From Gambelia wislizenii (Eukaryota > Chordata > Lepidosauria > Squamata > Crotaphytidae): DNA of 64,000 nucleotides. This document shows, piece by piece, positions 62,201 to 64,000 of the stretch (position 1 is the stretch's first letter; every line of letters begins with the position of its first letter). Location: positions 259,593,187-259,657,186 of the forward strand of contig JAUMIR010000001.1 of the NCBI GenBank assembly GCA_030847615.1, given 5' to 3'. Both the position numbers and the translations under genes were made by a program. The notes below the pieces were generated by a model. That model saw only the letters and a list, made by a program, of their open reading frames with translations, searched no databases and was not told the DNA's origin.

Positions 62201-62960
62201 AGAAAAGCTGCTGAAAGGCTGGCATGCTTGTGTCAAAAATCCTACTGTGTCTAAGCTCTTGGGTTTGTCAAAAGTAACTACAGTTGTCCCTCCACATTCA
62301 CTGATTTGGCATTCACGGTTTTAAGTATTAACGGCTTGAAAATAGTCTTTAAAAAAATAATAATCCAAAAAGCAAACCTTGATTTTGCCATCTTATATAA
62401 GGGACACCATTTTGCTTTGCCATTGCGTATAATGGGACTTGAGTATTCCCGGATTTGGGTATTCACGGGGGGTCCTGGAACCAAACCCCAGCGAAAGTGA
62501 AGGGACAACTGTATATTAATCCTTTTCTAGATACTGTGATCTTACATTCTGAGGACCTCCTTCCTGGCTAAAGTCAATGATAGGCATTCAAGGAACTGCA
62601 CAATTTATTTCACATATCCAAGGCTGCTCTTTATGCATGTGAATGTGGCTCATCAATTTTTAAAAGAAGTGGATGTTCCTAAGTGGTTTGCAGTGTGGCA
62701 TAGTGGATGTTTCTGATACATTTTTTTAAGCATAAAAAGTCTGCAGAAAATTATCTAAACTTGCCCTTTGAATCCCACACATTTGGCTTTAAGTTGTTGG
62801 TTTTTTGGCTATCAGCCACATATTTTCTTTATGAAGACTGTAAGTTTCTAGTAATGTTACAGTTTTTAAGAAAAGAAAAGAAATAATGTAAATTGTTTCT
62901 TTAACAGAGTTCATCAGTTCCTCGAGTATGGGCATCAACAGACCATCTCTCAATAGTTTG
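36850..62960 (+). CDS. PGAP1: PGAP1, 5' part: GPI inositol-deacylase (first 6 coding exons)
   Basis: Six exons join in frame: 36850-37029, 55042-55195, 56668-56843, 58398-58569, 61754-61914 and 62908-62960. They give 896 bases, so 298 residues of a protein that is about 920 residues in mammals; the remaining exons lie beyond base 64000. PGAP1 is an ER membrane serine hydrolase that removes the acyl chain from inositol of GPI anchors after attachment to proteins. Visible landmarks are an N-terminal hydrophobic segment (about residues 19-37), [14 protein letters not shown], a Gx(S)xG lipase motif VGHSMGG with nucleophile Ser185 (codon 58440-58442), and THAIPV-like and [12 protein letters not shown] strings. 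All junction phases agree. The N-terminus differs from the mammalian one and is 11 residues longer before the common DVFF segment. The gene looks intact. Confidence 0.95.
37049..37082. repeat. (GT)n microsatellite beside the PGAP1 exon 1 donor
   Basis: A GT run starts 19 bases after the splice donor GTGAGC at 37030. Confidence 0.95.
37137..37570 (-). mobile_element. CR1 LINE 3' end
   Basis: On the + strand it begins ATAGAATCATAGAGTTGGAA, then GAGACCTCAAAGGCCATCTA, GTCCAACCCCCTGCCATGCA: the reverse complement of the classic amniote CR1 3' UTR with its ATTCTATGATTCTATG-type end. The 5' truncation is near 37570. It lies at the start of PGAP1 intron 1. Confidence 0.9.
39591..39810 (+). mobile_element. 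tRNA-derived CORE-type SINE
   Basis: GAGCCAGTGTGATGCAGTGG (A box), GGGTTCAAATCTCG (B box), CACCTTGGGCAAGTCACACT (CORE-like), then AACAAATCTTGCCATGATAG and a tail GGAAACGACTTGAAGCCACA. The best-preserved copy in the window. Confidence 0.85.
40057..40275 (+). mobile_element. 5S-rRNA-derived SINE
   Basis: 40057-40152 follows the 3' two-thirds of 5S rRNA (GATCCCATCTGATCTTGGCA, GCTAAGCAAGGTCAG, TAGTACTTGGATAGGAGACT, AATACCAGGTGCTGTAGAC), including the internal promoter C-box region. It continues into a non-5S tail with CTTAAGAAAACCCTATGAAA and GACTTGAAGGGGCACA, shared with the tRNA SINEs. So this is a SINE3-type element and not a 5S gene. Confidence 0.85.
41203..41254. repeat. (GT)n(GA)n compound microsatellite
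   Basis: About 12 GT units run directly into about 13 GA units. Confidence 0.95.
42215..42701. mobile_element. Composite TA-type MITE
   Basis: The left end TA-CAGTGAGCCCTCAACC and internal words CTAGATCCTTCAGCACGATT and GCTGGAGGACCTAGAAAATG link it to the other MITEs. About twice their length, with a second internal terminus-like stretch near 42,470, so probably two copies fused or nested. Confidence 0.6.
44200..44640 (+). pseudogene. Possible Penelope-like / GIY-YIG retroelement fragment
   Basis: The frame 44230-44529 reads [20 protein letters not shown], then RVSGHNSY and, near the end, [19 protein letters not shown]. The order CPC...xIGxTxxxLxxRvxxH ... REaxWIxxLxTLsPxGL is that of GIY-YIG modules in Penelope-like and related retroelement ORFs. 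Strongly decayed; identification rests on a weak pattern. Confidence 0.35.
44837..44872. repeat. (CA)n microsatellite
   Basis: An imperfect CA run with TA interruptions. Confidence 0.9.
44963..45087. repeat. 25-bp perfect inverted repeat
   Basis: CCAGCAAACTCCTCCCAGCT plus TGAGG (44963-44987) is the exact reverse complement of 45063-45087, separated by a 75-base loop. Confidence 0.9.
45890..46130 (+). mobile_element. LTR-like fragment
   Basis: TCCCATTATCTGCAAGC and CAATCAGGTAAACAAA recur, reverse-complemented, at about 47,080-47,150. Taken as the U3 start of the same LTR family in opposite orientation. Short and decayed. Confidence 0.35.
46545..47200 (-). mobile_element. Solo-LTR-like element
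   Basis: On the - strand there is a TATAAA (46951-46957) and, about 380 bases downstream, an AATAAA (46569-46574), the spacing expected of an LTR promoter and poly(A) signal. The last 150 bases resemble, inverted, the + strand piece at 47270-47430. The superfamily (gypsy-type or endogenous-retrovirus-type) is undecided and no coding region is attached. Confidence 0.45.
47270..47700 (+). mobile_element. LTR-like fragment, opposite orientation
   Basis: TGGCTGAATGTAACTAGCTG, ATGTACCTGGAAAGG and AATAAATAGCTTTTCTAATC correspond to the reverse complement of 46550-46700. AATAAA is at 47393-47398. The following 250 bases (TTCCCAGGCAGA repeats) may be U5 or internal leader. Confidence 0.4.
47830..48016. 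mobile_element. Partial MITE of the CAGGTCGACC family
   Basis: The right end GGCGACCTGTA and internal AATTGTGTTGGAGGACATAG match the family; the left end is eroded. Confidence 0.55.
50242..50456. mobile_element. MITE with CAGGT..ACC termini
   Basis: CAGGTTTACCCCTCTATCC against the reverse complement of GGATACCGGGGCGGGGC, TA on the right (50457-50458). Internal word TTTTTAGGTCCTCTAGTACG. Confidence 0.75.
50706..50880. repeat. CGTATATTCCGGCATATAAG repeat
   Basis: CCGTATATTCCGGCATATAA, then AGATGGCTGGGCATATAAGA and CGACCCCCCC, followed by a second TATAAGATGACCCCC, then inverted GC-rich words (ACCCGCCCTCCCC..GGGGAGGGCGGGT, 50815-50871). A dispersed vertebrate repeat by its look; the family is not named with confidence. 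Confidence 0.5.
52618..53232 (+). mobile_element. Tc1/mariner-like transposon, 5' part
   Basis: TA-CAGTTAGGTCCAGAAATAA (left TIR), a leader with GGACCAAAAGTAATTGGACA, then coding remnants: [20 protein letters not shown] with ILRKTMHW (helix-turn-helix N-terminus of a Tc1 transposase), followed by a linker with GGAAGACAATAGCGGTGGGT. It stops at about 53,232, so the catalytic DDE part is missing. Confidence 0.7.
53033..53058. repeat. (CAA)n microsatellite within the Tc1 remnant
   Basis: Eight or nine CAA units fall at the start of the transposase helix-turn-helix, in the place of a glutamine run. Confidence 0.9.
55042..55195 (+). CDS. PGAP1: PGAP1 coding exon 2
   Basis: The acceptor CTTTGTTACAG ends at 55041 and the donor GTAAGC starts at 55196. 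It reads [51 protein letters not shown]. The [11 protein letters not shown] loop is the family signature that precedes the hydrolase fold's first helix. It ends one base into a Val codon. Confidence 0.95.
55347..55572. mobile_element. MITE of the CAGGTCGACC family
   Basis: GAGGTCGACCCTGCATCCAC against the reverse complement of GGATACGGGGGTTGACCTG, TA on the right. Lies in PGAP1 intron 2, 150 bases after the exon 2 donor. Confidence 0.75.
56668..56843 (+). CDS. PGAP1: PGAP1 coding exon 3
   Basis: The acceptor TTCTCCCTAG ends at 56667 and the donor GTATAG starts at 56844. It reads [59 protein letters not shown], very close to mammalian PGAP1. An open frame starting at 56652 runs into the polypyrimidine tract and is not part of the exon. 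Confidence 0.95.
57344..57504. repeat. Inverted repeat with about 60-base arms
   Basis: 57344-57407 (TCTGTATCTGCAGCAACC .. TGAAGCCAAGAAGGAG) and 57446-57504 (TCCTCCTTCCTGGCTTCAGA .. GTGGCTACAGATATGG) are reverse complements at about 80% by eye. Sits in PGAP1 intron 3; probably the core of a fold-back element spanning about 57,050-57,600. Confidence 0.7.
58398..58569 (+). CDS. PGAP1: PGAP1 coding exon 4 with catalytic serine
   Basis: The acceptor TTTCTTGAAG ends at 58397 and the donor GTAAGT starts at 58570. It reads [64 protein letters not shown] is the alpha/beta-hydrolase nucleophile elbow. The Ser is residue 185 here and aligns with Ser174 of human PGAP1, the catalytic serine. Confidence 0.96.
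58570..61753. other. PGAP1: PGAP1 intron 4
   Basis: 3.2 kb bounded by GTAAGT and CTCAG. I see no gene, no clear repeat family and no long inverted repeat in it. Confidence 0.6.
61754..61914 (+). CDS. PGAP1: PGAP1 coding exon 5
   Basis: The acceptor TTCTCTCAG ends at 61753 and the donor GTAAAA, a weak donor, starts at 61915. It reads [54 protein letters not shown]. The [14 protein letters not shown] block is strongly conserved in PGAP1/Bst1 proteins. Confidence 0.94.
62281..62511. mobile_element. TA-flanked MITE (Tigger/pogo-like)
   Basis: CAGTTGTCCCTCCACATTCA against the reverse complement of AAAGTGAAGGGACAACTG, TA flanks at 62279-62280 and 62512-62513. Sister copy of 35810-36038. Lies in PGAP1 intron 5. 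Confidence 0.9.
62908..62960 (+). CDS. PGAP1: PGAP1 coding exon 6
   Basis: The acceptor TTCTTTAACAG ends at 62907 and the donor GTGAGC starts at 62961. It reads [17 protein letters not shown] plus two bases of a Trp codon. STDHLSIVW contains the family's conserved catalytic-histidine segment ([11 protein letters not shown] in mammals). The next exon is outside the window. Confidence 0.93.
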
Positions 62961-63120
62961 GTGAGCATCTAAAAGGATGTTAGGCATCATTTGTCATTCT
63001 GGAACTTCCTTTTCATTGTTACTTAGTCTAGGTTGTTAACATTTTTTTTTAAAAAAATAATTATTTATACTCCACTCTTCAGCCACAAGGCTATCAGAGC
63101 GGCTTACAAATTGTTTTAAG

Positions 63121-64000
63121 CTAAAGCTGTATTATGTAGCGAATCAACTGAGATATATTATTGATAGTGTTGCGGAAGTCAAGGAAATAGAATGGATGGA
63201 AATAAATAAACAAGAGATAGAGTTAAAATTAAGAAATATATTTTTTTATAAACTAAAAAAGAAATTTAGGGAATCAATACAATCTGTTTCTTTAAAAAAT
63301 ATATTAGATATATGGAATAAATATAAAAAAGTATTAGTTCCAGGAATATCTCCATTAACGCCGGTAATATTGTTAGAGGGTTTCCCAGCAAACTTAAGAA
63401 ATGAAGTGGAAGCAAAATTAGGAGGACAAGAAATTATAAGGTTGAAGGAATGGATGGGTAAAATGAAAAATAAAAATTATATGGAAAAAATATTAAAGGA
63501 GCAAGGATTTACATGGTTTAAATTGATACAGTTAGAAAGATGGACAAAAAAATGTTTAAAGGAGGATAGTTGTAGGAAAAGTACAAAATTTGAGGAATTA
63601 ATTACAAAAGCTATTCAAGAGAAAAAAGTTATAAAGGGTATTACAAGCAAAATATATAGAATGTTAATGGATAATGAAGAAGTACAAGACCATTTAAAAG
63701 ATGTTTGGGAAACAGATGTAGCAATTGTAATAGACAAATCTAAGTGGGGAAAAATATGGAATACGCAACATTTGAAAACATTATCAGTAAGAATAAAAGA
63801 AAATTACTATAAGATTATATGGAGATGGTATTTAACTCCAGTAAGATTGAATCAAATAGATAAAAAGCATTCAGCACAGTGTTGGAGGGGATGCCAAGAA
63901 TTGGGAACGTATATGCATATGTGGTGGAACTGCAAATATGTACAGAAATTTTGGGAAATAGTAATGAAGGAAATAAGTGAAATACTGGAGATAAATATAC
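63121..64000 (+). mobile_element. L1-type LINE, ORF2 C-terminal part, open to the window edge
   Basis: The frame starting at 63121 has no stop for 293 codons and runs off the right edge. It reads LRYIIDSVAEVKEIEWMEIN early on, SLKNILDIWNKYKKVL, ILKEQGFTWFKLIQLERWTK, and the Cys-rich tail CWRGCQELGTYMHMWWNCKY with the WWNCKYVQKFW word typical of the L1 ORF2 C-terminal domain. No RT motif is inside the window segment, so the copy seems 5'-truncated near 63,120. The preceding 60 bases (ATTTATACTCCACTCTTCAG) are another repeat's end. A-rich codon use is typical of L1. Sits in PGAP1 intron 6. Confidence 0.85.

Overview
This is a stretch of vertebrate nuclear genome, most likely from a squamate reptile (lizard or snake; inference). 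Genes are split by canonical GT/AG introns. Interspersed repeats are diverse: CR1-like and L2-like LINEs, an open L1-type ORF2, a DIRS-like element, hAT and Tc1/mariner DNA elements, tRNA-derived SINEs and a 5S-rRNA-derived SINE. Bacterial-style features (operons, ribosome binding sites, CRISPR arrays) do not apply.

Two protein-coding genes lie head to tail on the + strand. (1) ANKRD44, an ankyrin-repeat regulatory subunit of protein phosphatase 6: its last eight coding exons lie between 2045 and 18993, followed by a long 3' UTR that probably ends near 24,760. Its earlier exons are off the left edge. (2) PGAP1, the ER GPI inositol-deacylase: a CpG-island promoter and first coding exon at about 36.43-37.03 kb, an 18-kb first intron, and coding exons 2-6 at 55.0-62.96 kb. 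These include the GHSMGG lipase nucleophile motif. The rest of the gene is off the right edge. The same order and relative orientation (ANKRD44 upstream of PGAP1) is known in mammals, which supports both identifications. The two products are not known to act in one pathway.

Layout: 1-19 kb is the ANKRD44 3' half. Its introns carry a Tc1-like remnant (4.5-5.6 kb), an L2/CR1-type LINE (10.9-13.0 kb), SINEs, and a DNA element whose core is an alternating array of inverted repeats (16.7-17.7 kb). 19-24.8 kb is the probable 3' UTR with a LINE fragment. 25-36.4 kb is intergenic: a decayed DIRS-like tyrosine-recombinase retrotransposon (about 25.2-29.4 kb), a hAT element with 8-bp target duplications and a GC-rich tandem-repeat core (30689-31752), a second LINE copy (32.3-32.8 kb), and a run of fold-back elements just upstream of the PGAP1 CpG island. 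37-64 kb is PGAP1, with a CR1 3' end, LTR-like pieces, a Tc1-like insertion splitting a LINE, and an L1 ORF2 that stays open to the window edge. About ten short non-autonomous TA-flanked MITEs (Tigger/pogo-like) are scattered throughout.

I found no clearly new biological system. The items most worth a second look are structural: the alternating inverted-repeat array, the large fold-back element beside the PGAP1 promoter, the DIRS remnant with its inverted repeats, and the apparently undamaged L1 ORF2 fragment.
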